A DNA stretch of 38,935 nucleotides, taken from positions 1 through 38,935 of the forward strand of contig JAHYJC010000043.1 of assembly GCA_019429275.1 (NCBI GenBank), in the 5' to 3' direction. Source of the DNA: Lentimicrobium sp. GTDB lineage: Bacteria > Bacteroidota > Bacteroidia > Bacteroidales > Lentimicrobiaceae. The translations under genes were made by a program, and so were the position numbers. The stretch's first letter is position 1. Each line of letters opens with the position of its first letter. This document shows, piece by piece, positions 33,901 through 38,935 of the stretch. Below the pieces are notes generated by a model. The model worked only from the letters and a program-made list of their open reading frames with translations, had not been told where the DNA came from and searched no databases.

Positions 33901-35173
33901 TGTGCCGCAGCCCAATATCCTGGGCAACAGGCTGAGTGATATGGCTCCCGGACTGGGGTTTGCATTTGGAAGCCAGGAAGATATAAGGATTGAGGCTGTG
34001 AAAAACGGATGGATTACTTCAGATACTTTGCTCAATACAGCCTATGTAACCCGCCTGACAAAAAACATTACAGCCAGGGCAACCTATGAGCCATTTTCTG
34101 AGTTCAGGCTGGAATTTACTGCCGACAAAACAGAGTCTTTCGGTCATCAGGAGTATTTCAAGGCAAACGCAAACGGAGAGTTCAGCTCCTCCACTCCTCA
34201 GGATAGGGGTTCATTCAGTATGTCATTCTTTTCGCTAAGAACATCCTTCCAGAAAGACGGCGATGAGAATGTATCACCTGTTTTTGAAGCTTTCAAAGAT
34301 AACCGCACCATCATTGCTGCGCGATTAGGTATGGAAAACCCAAATTCGGTTGGTGTTGACAGCCTCGGATTCCCCAATGGTTACGGATCCGGGTCTCAGG
34401 ATGTGTTGATTCCGGCCTTTATTGCTGCTTACACAGGTCAGGACGCATCAAAAATAGCACTTACGGCTTTTCCGAAGGTTCCGATGCCAAACTGGAGATT
34501 TACTTACTCAGGTCTGTCAAAACTTGATTTCTTCAAGAAATATCTTAAGCAGCTGACCATTTCTCACGCTTACCGTTCGACATACTCTGTGGGCAATTAC
34601 ATTTCAAATGTTGACTTTCTTGAAAATTTGGGCTTCCCCGCAGGTTTTGATGCTGCCGGAAATTACATTCCACAGAACAGAATCGATATCATAACCATCA
34701 CCGAGCAGTTCAGCCCGCTAATCAACTTCGATATGACATGGAACAATAGCCTGTTGACAAGGATTGAGATCAAGAAATCGAGAAGCCTTTCGCTCAGCTT
34801 TGTGAATAACCAGGTTACTGAAATATCAGGGAATGAGTTAATTATCGGCGCTGGCTATCGTTTTAAGGATGTCAAGCTTAACATTTCCAGCGGTGGCAGA
34901 AAGCAGCAGCTCAAGAGCGACCTGAATGTAAAAATGGACCTCTCGGTGCGCGATAATAAAACCATGCTCCGCAGACTGGATGAAGAAATTAACCAGATAT
35001 CGACCGGAAACCGGATGGTCTCCATCAATTCATCAGCCGATTACATGATCAACCAACGTTTCAACCTCAGGCTTTTCTTCGACAAAACCATTACCAATCC
35101 TTTTGTTTCGTCGCAATTCCCGAATTCAACAACCAATGCCGGGGTAAGTCTGAGATTTACACTGGCTCAATAA
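27938..35173 (+). CDS. sprA: SprA, type IX secretion outer-membrane translocon
   Basis: A 2411-aa giant beta barrel that forms the protein-conducting pore of the type IX secretion system. The N-terminal hydrophobic stretch (about 6-23) is a signal peptide, followed by a Pro-rich linker (QPPPDTTKPGGGLPYPIP). The rest is amphipathic beta strands rich in Asn, Tyr and Arg, with conserved SprA segments such as QIHIGGEVFDRIFGG (about 148-162), GDKIEFNTNYNTEATFDFENK and SYIDDFEGAKSSIDL (about 835-849). A Lys/Pro/Glu-rich segment (about 1920-1955) interrupts the barrel. The length is near the usual 2300-2500. The start is TTG at 27938, the only candidate after an in-frame TGA at 27929 that keeps the signal peptide. 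Other T9SS genes are not in the window. Confidence 0.95.
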   Translation: MERIGKYFLRLFVFLSVITISWGIPASNEILYAPEDQALPQPPPDTTKPGGGLPYPIPVPEPGATLQPDDYNKLILGNTSNISEDFTYDPETNTYIYTRKAGELQLTTPASLNFDEYNQLDMERSLNNYWREKAMSSGTAASRSGIIPQIHIGGEVFDRIFGGNTIDIRPQGSAEVTFGILSNRRDDPALDIRQRKTTNFDFQQRIQMSVMAKIGDKIEFNTNYNTEATFDFENKLKLKYEGKEDEIIKLIEAGDITFPLNSTLITGSQSLFGLKTQLQFGKATVTGVFSQQKSETSTITVQGGAQTSKFSVRALDYEENRHFFLSQFFVDNYDNALSKLPIINSNINITKIEVWITNIGPAVTDNRNLVALMDLGERNPYNQTINPVAGPVFPDNYSNDLFSKFDTVRIRDINQVTQYLTGAPFGYVSGTDFEKVENARRLSSSEYSYNSKLGFISLNSTLNPDQVLAVAFQYTVIGDNKVYQVGEFSDEGINAPKTLRVKLLKSTALNTRIPMWKLMMKNIYNIGAFQLNREDFILNILYSGNENTVPTGYFTEGPDGIKGVPLLRIFNFDNLDPQLNPPHDGIFDFIDNAARQGGTIQSSNGRVFFTVREPFGAYLREKLNNKELADKYCYDSLYTLTKSGAQQYPDKNRYLIEGQYKSSSGSEIALNALNVPQGSVRVTAGGIPLTENVDYTVDYTLGRVKIINEGILNSGTPVSISLENNATFNLQTQTMMGMHVDYKVNNDLMIGATLINLHERPLTQKTNFGQEPISNTMWGLDFNYQTESMFLTRLVDKLPFYSTKTPSRIQFNGEFAHFIPGHSRAVGKTGTSYIDDFEGAKSSIDLKNVGTWFLASTPQGQTTRNMFPEAALGTGLAYGFNRAKLSWYTIDPLFYDRNSNLRPKNISKDELSRNSVRLVRESEVFPNSDPPNGQPMNLPVLNLAFFPEERGPYNYDLLPGGVSRGLSENGNLLAPRTRWGGIMRKIESTDFEAANVEYIEFWLMDPFSEVENHRGGNLYFNLGDVSEDILRDGRKSYENGLPTSAEVKNVDTTIWGRVPTLQALVNAFDNDIAARPFQDVGYDGLGDEDERSFFSDYIQALANQYGEASVAYQNAINDPSGDNYHFFRGSDYDDDPRYSSVTQRYKMYNGVEGNSPATEQSNEQFQTQATTLPNVEDINRDNTLNEQERYFQYKINLSPEKMNVGENFITDMYTANDIPLENGKRGSVKWYQFKIPVQSPDVVVGNIQDFKSIRFIRMFLKDFEEEVVLRFATLELVRGEWRKYYSNLLTPGEYIPDPNQSLTEFDISTVSIEENGSRSPVPYVLPPDIEREINVGTTNYQRLNEQAMVLKVCNLLDGDARGTYKTTDFDFRQYKKLKMYIHAEKSNEYQELKKGDVTVFVRMGSDFTENYYEYEIPVEFTPWFTSAANPRLIWPDANRMEIELKKLVDAKQQRNNVMGTAGSMVSVFTPYEVFDGENRITVVGMPSLSDIKAFMIGVRNPKKQYITDTDDGLEKCAEIWVNELRLTDFDETSGFAATARMAANLADLGNVVVSGSYSSAGFGSIEKKVSERQQEAISQIDVATNIQLGKFFPEKTGIRIPMHIDYSEMRMTPKYDPLDPDIRYNEVVSDLNRMEKDSVRNKAQDFTRRSNINFVNVRKDKVGAQTKNRIYSIENFDLTYAYSEIFHRNIDLEYDSRKQYRGGIGYNFINNPKQVKPFQKFKFLQPKALALIKDFNFYYMPRMFAFRTDMNRQYNERLLRNKSDALIIIEPTYTKTWDWNRLFDLKYDIAQSLKLEYTANANAYVNEPPGRISRNADDYQARRDSIWDEILNFGSMNRFTQNLNLNYMVPINKIPLLDWVNLNARYASTFRWEASPRSIQEIMGNTIENSNTVNLNGNARLTTLYNKSGAIRKLITPARPNTPKRPGPGGRTAPKQEEKTEPSDSTKVEKKSPQIAKKLGIGVVKLVFGLKDVQFSYSESNGTLLPGFVPQPNILGNRLSDMAPGLGFAFGSQEDIRIEAVKNGWITSDTLLNTAYVTRLTKNITARATYEPFSEFRLEFTADKTESFGHQEYFKANANGEFSSSTPQDRGSFSMSFFSLRTSFQKDGDENVSPVFEAFKDNRTIIAARLGMENPNSVGVDSLGFPNGYGSGSQDVLIPAFIAAYTGQDASKIALTAFPKVPMPNWRFTYSGLSKLDFFKKYLKQLTISHAYRSTYSVGNYISNVDFLENLGFPAGFDAAGNYIPQNRIDIITITEQFSPLINFDMTWNNSLLTRIEIKKSRSLSLSFVNNQVTEISGNELIIGAGYRFKDVKLNISSGGRKQQLKSDLNVKMDLSVRDNKTMLRRLDEEINQISTGNRMVSINSSADYMINQRFNLRLFFDKTITNPFVSSQFPNSTTNAGVSLRFTLAQ

Positions 35174-35187
35174 GGCTGGGACATATT

Positions 35188-35955
35188 TTATTTTTTACGG
35201 CTGTCCGGAGTAAGGGCAGCCGTTTTTATTTCGGCCCACAGATTTTCAAATGCTTTGGATGCATCCGATCCGGGTCGGAAATCAACCACCGGGCGCCTGA
35301 GTAGTCCCATCCGCTCAACATCGCTCAGGTAAGGAATGAGTGTGTCGCAGAATCCTGTCTGGTGTACCGCAAATTCATCAAGAATGGCTCTTTGCAGATT
35401 TTTTCGCCTGTCGACCATAGAAAAGAACGCCAGAACTTTACTTTTCTTGCGCAATGGCGAATCTTCCAGGTATTCAAGGAGATCCTCATGCGTTCGAATA
35501 GAGAGTGTAGTGGGAACCACTGGCAAAAGCAACACATCAACTGCCCTGAAAACACTGGATGACAAATAAGAAATTCCAGGAGGGCAATCAATGAAAACCC
35601 ACTTATAGGAGCCTTTTACCTGGTTTAGTATACTTGAAATTTTATTATCAGGATTTTTCATTTGTATTAGCAACTGCTCCGTTTCCCGGAAAGAATGAGT
35701 AGCCGGTAAAATATCGAGGTGCACAAGTGATGTTGCCTTAATGCTTTTTTCAATCGGAGATTTACCTTTCAGCAGTTTTTTAACCGTGGTTTTGATTTTG
35801 GGTTTCACCTTCAGATAAAAAGTTGATGAAGCCTGGGGGTCAAGGTCAATCAATAAGGTTTTTTCTCCATCCAGCGCGGCCAGTGCGGCAAGATTCACGG
35901 CGGTAGCTGTTTTACCAACACCTCCTTTGATACTGTAAACTGCGATTGCTATCAT
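35188..35955 (-). CDS. ParA/Soj-family ATPase
   Basis: A 255-aa deviant-Walker ATPase of the ParA/MinD superfamily. From the ATG at 35955 it begins MIAIAVYSIKGGVGKTATAV, with the signature KGGVGKT at 10-16. LLIDLDPQASST is the A' motif and VFIDCPPGISYLSS is Walker B. The C-terminal part (SMVDRRKNLQ, PYLSDVERMGLLRRPV) fits a ParA-like protein. These enzymes position DNA or protein cargo. No parB or parS-like site is visible beside it, so the cargo is unknown. The frame stays open further upstream (to 36129), but that part is not coding-like. It is convergent with sprA and divergent from gcvH, as if inserted into an otherwise conserved gene order. Confidence 0.9.
   Translation of the reverse strand: MIAIAVYSIKGGVGKTATAVNLAALAALDGEKTLLIDLDPQASSTFYLKVKPKIKTTVKKLLKGKSPIEKSIKATSLVHLDILPATHSFRETEQLLIQMKNPDNKISSILNQVKGSYKWVFIDCPPGISYLSSSVFRAVDVLLLPVVPTTLSIRTHEDLLEYLEDSPLRKKSKVLAFFSMVDRRKNLQRAILDEFAVHQTGFCDTLIPYLSDVERMGLLRRPVVDFRPGSDASKAFENLWAEIKTAALTPDSRKK
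35197..35227. terminator. Bidirectional terminator between sprA and parA, overlapping parA
   Basis: ACGGCTG-tCC pairs with GGg-CAGCCGT around a 7-nt loop, with T tracts on both sides. It lies inside the last codons of the minus-strand parA gene (stop at 35188) and 24 nt past the sprA stop. Confidence 0.75.
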
Positions 35956-36195
35956 AAACTTATACCTTACTTTTAAATCAGCCATTACCAATCCGCCCAT
36001 TTTTAAATTGCTGGCTGTCATGTAAAAGTAATGAATAACTGCGACCTGACAACTTTTACACTTTCTGAAAAATAAAAACAATTTCTGCCTGAGGAATGGT
36101 TCACTACCGGATCGATCACAAACAAGCAACTATAGGTGCCACATTGTAATACCGTCCATAAAGTAAAAAATTCATAAGGATAAATATTATTGCAT

Positions 36196-36230
36196 TTTGA
36201 TTTAAAATCAGAAGGGTTTTAGTAAATTTG
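36196..36230 (+). promoter_or_regulatory. Promoter of gcvH
   Basis: TTTG (36196-36199), a 23-nt gap, then TAAATTTG (36223-36230), a full TAnnTTTG -7 box. The gcvH ATG is 40 nt on. The rest of 35956-36195 is AT-rich with nothing further seen. Confidence 0.65.
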
Positions 36231-36270
36231 AACCCGCAACCATAAATAAATTATATAAAACCCTTGTAAT

Positions 36271-36651
36271 ATGAACATCCCAGTTGACCTCAGGTACACA
36301 AAAGAGCACGAATGGATCAAAGTTGAAGGAGATACCGCGATAGTCGGAGTAACCGAGTATGCCCAGAAAGAGTTGGGCGATATAGTTTTTCTTGAAGTTG
36401 AAACCATTGGAGAAACCCTGGATTCCGGCGAAATATTTGGCACGGTTGAGGCAGTAAAAACCGTAAGCGATCTGTATCTTCCCGCTTCAGGTGAAATTCT
36501 TGAATTCAATGAAAGCCTGGTGAGTGCCCCTGAACAGATCAACCAGGATCCTTATGGCAAAGGGTGGATCATAAAACTCAAAATCAGCGATATGGCAGAA
36601 CTTGATAATCTGCTTGATGCCGATGCTTATGGAAAACTTTTAGGCGCCTGA
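36271..36651 (+). CDS. gcvH: Glycine cleavage system H protein
   Basis: A 126-aa lipoyl carrier of the glycine cleavage system. The lipoylated lysine is K63 in [30 protein letters not shown] at the start and [14 protein letters not shown] near the end are family hallmarks, and the length is standard. It shuttles the aminomethyl group between the P, T and L proteins, which are not encoded here. It is first gene of a plus-strand run with vanZ and tonB, an arrangement seen in related genomes. Confidence 0.96.
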   Translation: MNIPVDLRYTKEHEWIKVEGDTAIVGVTEYAQKELGDIVFLEVETIGETLDSGEIFGTVEAVKTVSDLYLPASGEILEFNESLVSAPEQINQDPYGKGWIIKLKISDMAELDNLLDADAYGKLLGA

Positions 36652-36679
36652 TTCCACATCTGCAAATACTAATGAAATA

Positions 36680-37072
36680 ATGCCCCGGTTTGTTTGTAAT
36701 CTGTGGCCCGCCATCATCTGGTTTTTAGGCATCTTTTTACTGACAATCCTTCCGGGCAATTACATCCCTGAAATTTCAGGTTTCTGGAGCCTGTTTTCGC
36801 CCGATAAACTGGTTCATCTTGCATTGTTTGCCGGTCTTGCTTATTTGCTGATGATGGGTTTGATAAAACAATATCCGGAGACTGATTTGCGTTTTATTTA
36901 CATCGTGGTTGCATGTTCCGGCATATTATTTGCAATTATTACTGAGTTGCTACAGTGGTACTTGCCAATAAAAAGAGATGGAAATATTTTTGACGGTATA
37001 GCCAATGTCATCGGATTGTTTGCTGGAATTGCATTTTTTACTTTTATGAAGATTAAAAATCAGAAAAAGTAA
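36680..37072 (+). CDS. VanZ-like membrane protein
   Basis: A 130-aa VanZ-family membrane protein. Four hydrophobic segments are visible (about 9-25, 43-60, 71-90 and 105-123). The family motifs are DKLVHLALFAGLAYLL (about 39-54) and TELLQWYLPIKRDGNIFDGIANVIG (about 86-110). The role of the family is undefined; the prototype is linked to teicoplanin resistance in enterococci, but here it is a housekeeping neighbour of gcvH (28-nt gap) and tonB. Confidence 0.87.
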   Translation: MPRFVCNLWPAIIWFLGIFLLTILPGNYIPEISGFWSLFSPDKLVHLALFAGLAYLLMMGLIKQYPETDLRFIYIVVACSGILFAIITELLQWYLPIKRDGNIFDGIANVIGLFAGIAFFTFMKIKNQKK

Positions 37073-37150
37073 AAACCAAATAAAAAATTAATTAATTTAG
37101 CGGACTGCATTTTCTGCAAAATGTTAGTCGCACAAATTATCAGTAATCAT

Positions 37151-37834
37151 ATGGAAGCAAAGAAAACCCCAAAAGCTGACCTGGAAACAAAACGCACACT
37201 TTTTATCCAGATCGGTTTAATTGTAGCACTGGCTGCAATGCTTGTTGCCTTTGAGTGGAAAACCTACGATGTAAGGCAAATCGACCTGAGCGGTCGGCAA
37301 GCCGAAGCAATTGAGGAAGATTTGATCGAAATTACACAACAGAACAAACCTCCACCACCACCGGCTCCTCCTCCAACAACAACCCTCATCAATATTGTTC
37401 AGGATAATGTTGAAGTAGAGGATGATTTCATGATTGATGCCGAAGCAAATCAGTTTACTGAAATTCCGACTTATGTCCCACCCGCAGTTGTTGAAGAAGA
37501 AGAGGTTGCTGAAACAGAGATCTTTACAGTGGTCGAAACTTCTCCAAGTTTCCCGGGCGGCGATGAAGCACGAATCCGTTACCTCACAACCAACATCAAA
37601 TATCCCCAGATGGCCCGCGAAAGTAGCATTCAGGGAACTGTTTATGTAACCTTTGTTGTTGAACGTGATGGTTCGGTTACCGATGTAAGGGTTCTCCGTG
37701 GTATAGGAGGTGGTTGCGACGAAGAAGCAATCCGCGTTATCAAGGGCATGCCCAGGTGGAGCCCTGGCAAACAAAGAGGAAAACCAGTGCGTGTGCAGTT
37801 CAATATGCCCATCAAGTTTACCCTTGCAGGATAA
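37151..37834 (+). CDS. TonB-family energy transducer
   Basis: A 227-aa TonB protein that couples the proton gradient to outer-membrane transporters. I start at the ATG 37151 (MEAKKTPKADLETKR), the form usual in Bacteroidota; an ATG ten codons earlier would add an untypical MLVAQIISNH. One transmembrane helix (about 20-35, IQIGLIVALAAMLVAF) is followed by a Pro-rich linker (PPPPPAPPPTTT, about 66-77) and an acidic stretch. The C-terminal TonB domain (about 137-227) contains FPGGDEARIRYL, YPQMARESSIQGTVYVTFVV and the final VQFNMPIKFTL. No exbB/exbD is adjacent. Confidence 0.93.
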   Translation: MEAKKTPKADLETKRTLFIQIGLIVALAAMLVAFEWKTYDVRQIDLSGRQAEAIEEDLIEITQQNKPPPPPAPPPTTTLINIVQDNVEVEDDFMIDAEANQFTEIPTYVPPAVVEEEEVAETEIFTVVETSPSFPGGDEARIRYLTTNIKYPQMARESSIQGTVYVTFVVERDGSVTDVRVLRGIGGGCDEEAIRVIKGMPRWSPGKQRGKPVRVQFNMPIKFTLAG

Positions 37835-37854
37835 AAAAAATATTTTCAAAGCTT

Positions 37855-37882
37855 AAGCCTGGAGTTACTCCGGGCTTTTTTT
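37855..37882 (+). terminator. Terminator after tonB
   Basis: AAGCCTGGAG pairs with CTCCGGGCTT (one T-G) around a 3-nt loop, followed by a T tract. It lies 21 nt after the tonB stop. Confidence 0.9.
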
Positions 37883-37944
37883 ATGCCCGAAAATAAATTT
37901 CTGAATTCGTTGTCGCTCACCACTCTGAAAAACTGGTTAATATA

Positions 37945-37975
37945 TTTGTATTATGCTTAACATCCAGTATCTTTG
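37945..37975 (+). promoter_or_regulatory. Promoter of the 37997 membrane protein gene
   Basis: TTTG (37945-37948), 19 nt, TATCTTTG (37968-37975). It fits the Bacteroidota consensus well and rules out the in-frame TTG at 37973 as a start. Confidence 0.7.
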
Positions 37976-37996
37976 AATCAACCAAAACGACGAAAC

Positions 37997-38557
37997 ATGA
38001 AACACAAACTTCTTTTTTCATTGATTGGGGCAATCATCATTTTCGCCTGGCAGTTTTTATCCTATGCCATGCCCAACTTCCACAAGTCAGCATCCACTTA
38101 CACCCCGGCTCAGGACAGCATCTTAAAAATGCTGGATGATGCAGGGTTAACCGAGGGAATGTATCTTCTGGGACAACCAGATCCATCGTTAAGCCAGGCC
38201 GAACAGCAGGCCACCATGGATAAGCTGGAAGGAAAACCCTGGGCTGTAATCAATTATCATAAGATCAACTCCATGAGCATGGCCATGCCAATGATCAGGG
38301 GATTACTGGTTTGTTTCGTAATTTCTTTCCTTCTCTTTTGGCTATTCCTGCAGCAAAAGAATCCAACCCTGACCAACAGGCTACTTCTCGCACTTGCCGT
38401 CGGTATGATCGGTTTTTTCTTTGTTCCCTACACCAACTTTATCTGGTACAAAGCGCCTGACATATTTGCCCATTTTGCCGATGGTATTGTTCCATGGCTG
38501 ATACTGGGATTTATCGGGCACAAAATGGCCGCTTTACAAACCAAAACAGTCAATTGA
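37997..38557 (+). CDS. Membrane protein of unknown function
   Basis: A 186-aa protein, starting at ATG 37997 after a good promoter. A first hydrophobic segment (about 5-21, LLFSLIGAIIIFAWQFL) may be an uncleaved signal anchor. The following periplasmic-like loop (about 25-90) holds the MYLLGQPDPSLS region. Three further helices are likely (about 99-118, 128-146 and 157-174). I know similar proteins from other Bacteroidota but no function. It stands alone between the tonB terminator and the small winged-helix gene. Confidence 0.75.
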   Translation: MKHKLLFSLIGAIIIFAWQFLSYAMPNFHKSASTYTPAQDSILKMLDDAGLTEGMYLLGQPDPSLSQAEQQATMDKLEGKPWAVINYHKINSMSMAMPMIRGLLVCFVISFLLFWLFLQQKNPTLTNRLLLALAVGMIGFFFVPYTNFIWYKAPDIFAHFADGIVPWLILGFIGHKMAALQTKTVN

Positions 38558-38583
38558 ACTGAAAAATGGAAACATAAAAAATA

Positions 38584-38742
38584 GTGTTGATTACACTTAA
38601 ACGATCTGAAAAACCAATGAAATCGGCCGAGATAGCAGCCAAAGCCGGAATTAAAAAAGCCGTGGTAGATAAAGCAATTCAGGCATTAAAAAAGGAGGAA
38701 AAAATTATTTCGCCAAAAGTTTGCTACTATACTGCCAAATAA
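38584..38742 (+). CDS. Small winged-helix-like DNA-binding protein, start damaged or non-ATG
   Basis: From GTG at 38584 a 52-aa protein reads VLITLKRSEKPMKSAEIAAK, then AGIKKAVVDKAIQALKKEEK, then IISPKVCYYTAK. It resembles short winged-helix proteins of Bacteroidota (pattern KPLK-AEIAE-AG, then EVDKAIKALKKEGKI-SPKRC-Y). An ATG lies in the same frame at 38566 but is cut off by TAA at codon 4 (38575-38577); without this stop the start would read MET-x-KIVLITL, which fits the family better. So either translation starts at GTG/TTG, or the gene has a nonsense change or sequence error. It is followed by a terminator. Confidence 0.55.
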   Translation: MLITLKRSEKPMKSAEIAAKAGIKKAVVDKAIQALKKEEKIISPKVCYYTAK

Positions 38743-38770
38743 GTGATTACGCATAATAAAATTCTATTCA

Positions 38771-38807
38771 AAAAGAGCAATACCCTTTTTAAGGATATTG
38801 CTCTTTT
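38771..38807 (+). terminator. Terminator next to the group II intron end
   Basis: AAAAGAGCAATACCCTT pairs with AAGGATATTGCTCTTTT (one mismatch), 3-nt loop. The A/T ends make it workable in both directions. Confidence 0.85.
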
Positions 38808-38810
38808 CAT

Positions 38811-38935
38811 AATCGAGTAGGAGGAAAATAAAACAGTTTTCCTCCTGTTTTATTTTCCGACCTCTCACACCACCGTACGTACCGTTCGGTATACGGCGGT
38901 TTGTTAGAAAAGTGTTAACTGGTATTCTGTTTTCC
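38811..38935 (-). mobile_element. Group II intron, 3' end (domains V and VI), continues beyond window
   Basis: On the minus strand, 38900-38869 reads ACCGCCGTATACC, GAAC, GGTACGTACGGTGGT: a 9-bp lower stem (one G-U), a CG bulge and a short upper stem. This is the shape of group II intron domain V, with catalytic triad CGC. GTGAGAGG follows, then a 14-bp perfect stem (38858-38845 with 38836-38823) in the place of domain VI, then TCCTACTCGATT as the likely 3' end near 38811-38813. The 5' part, with any reverse transcriptase/maturase, must lie to the right of the window. I cannot place the bulged branch-point A with certainty. The 3' exon is the terminator region of the small winged-helix gene. 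Confidence 0.8.

Noticed and set aside
35956-36129. Upstream extension of parA to an ATG at 36129
   Set aside because: The Walker A signature normally lies about 10 residues from the start, which fits the ATG at 35955; the extension is Cys/Phe-rich and not coding-like.

Overview
The window looks like a chromosomal segment of a member of the Bacteroidota, probably class Bacteroidia. The evidence is a complete SprA (the giant type IX secretion translocon barrel), a lipidated TamA-like Omp85 protein next to TamB, a malic enzyme fused to a phosphotransacetylase-like domain, the order ruvA - sprA - gcvH - vanZ - tonB, several -7 boxes of the Bacteroidota form TAnnTTTG, and weak Shine-Dalgarno sequences. 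All gene positions come from reading frames, and function calls rest on recognised motifs; no database was searched.

Layout. 1-400: tandem and dispersed intergenic repeats. 400-1954: two divergent peptidoglycan enzymes (NlpC/P60 lipoprotein, YkuD_2 L,D-transpeptidase) around a palindromic intergenic region. 2250-5082: stress-type accessory genes: three very short genes, a CheB catalytic domain without receiver, a 46-aa protein and a baeRF3 protein. 5110-8434: a HEAT-repeat operon and an AAA/DUF4143 ATPase lying between two copies of a ~95-bp repeat. 8709-16003: the tamB-tamL outer-membrane assembly pair. 16448-19737: DUF4382 lipoprotein, CsbD protein, coiled-coil lipoprotein, CsbD-like protein and a soluble histidine kinase. 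19863-20520: tRNA-Leu(CAA), a GIY-YIG gene, and a broken partial duplicate of both. 20548-26950, all on the minus strand: prfB (with its programmed frameshift), recX, an FKBP isomerase, a sirtuin, mdh and maeB. 27245-37834: ruvA, sprA, a minus-strand parA, gcvH, vanZ and tonB. 37997-38742: a membrane protein and a small winged-helix protein. At the right edge lies the 3' end of a minus-strand group II intron whose body continues outside the window.

The most interesting signal is a three-block promoter-like element found five times, plus one weaker copy, with identical spacing. The blocks are TGTGkGAAt, then TGTAAT exactly 32 nt after the start of the first block, then a -7-like box (best form TAACTTTG) exactly 21 nt after TGTAAT. 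It stands before the small-gene cluster, the lone CheB domain, the 46-aa/baeRF3 pair, tamB-tamL, the DUF4382 lipoprotein and, more weakly, csbD. The genes behind it are stress-, envelope- and ribosome-rescue-like, so it may define an undescribed regulon linking envelope biogenesis with stress responses.

Three tiny genes in the window carry lesions: an in-frame TAG, an in-frame TAA, and a one-base shift in an A run. They may be real pseudogenes or sequence errors.
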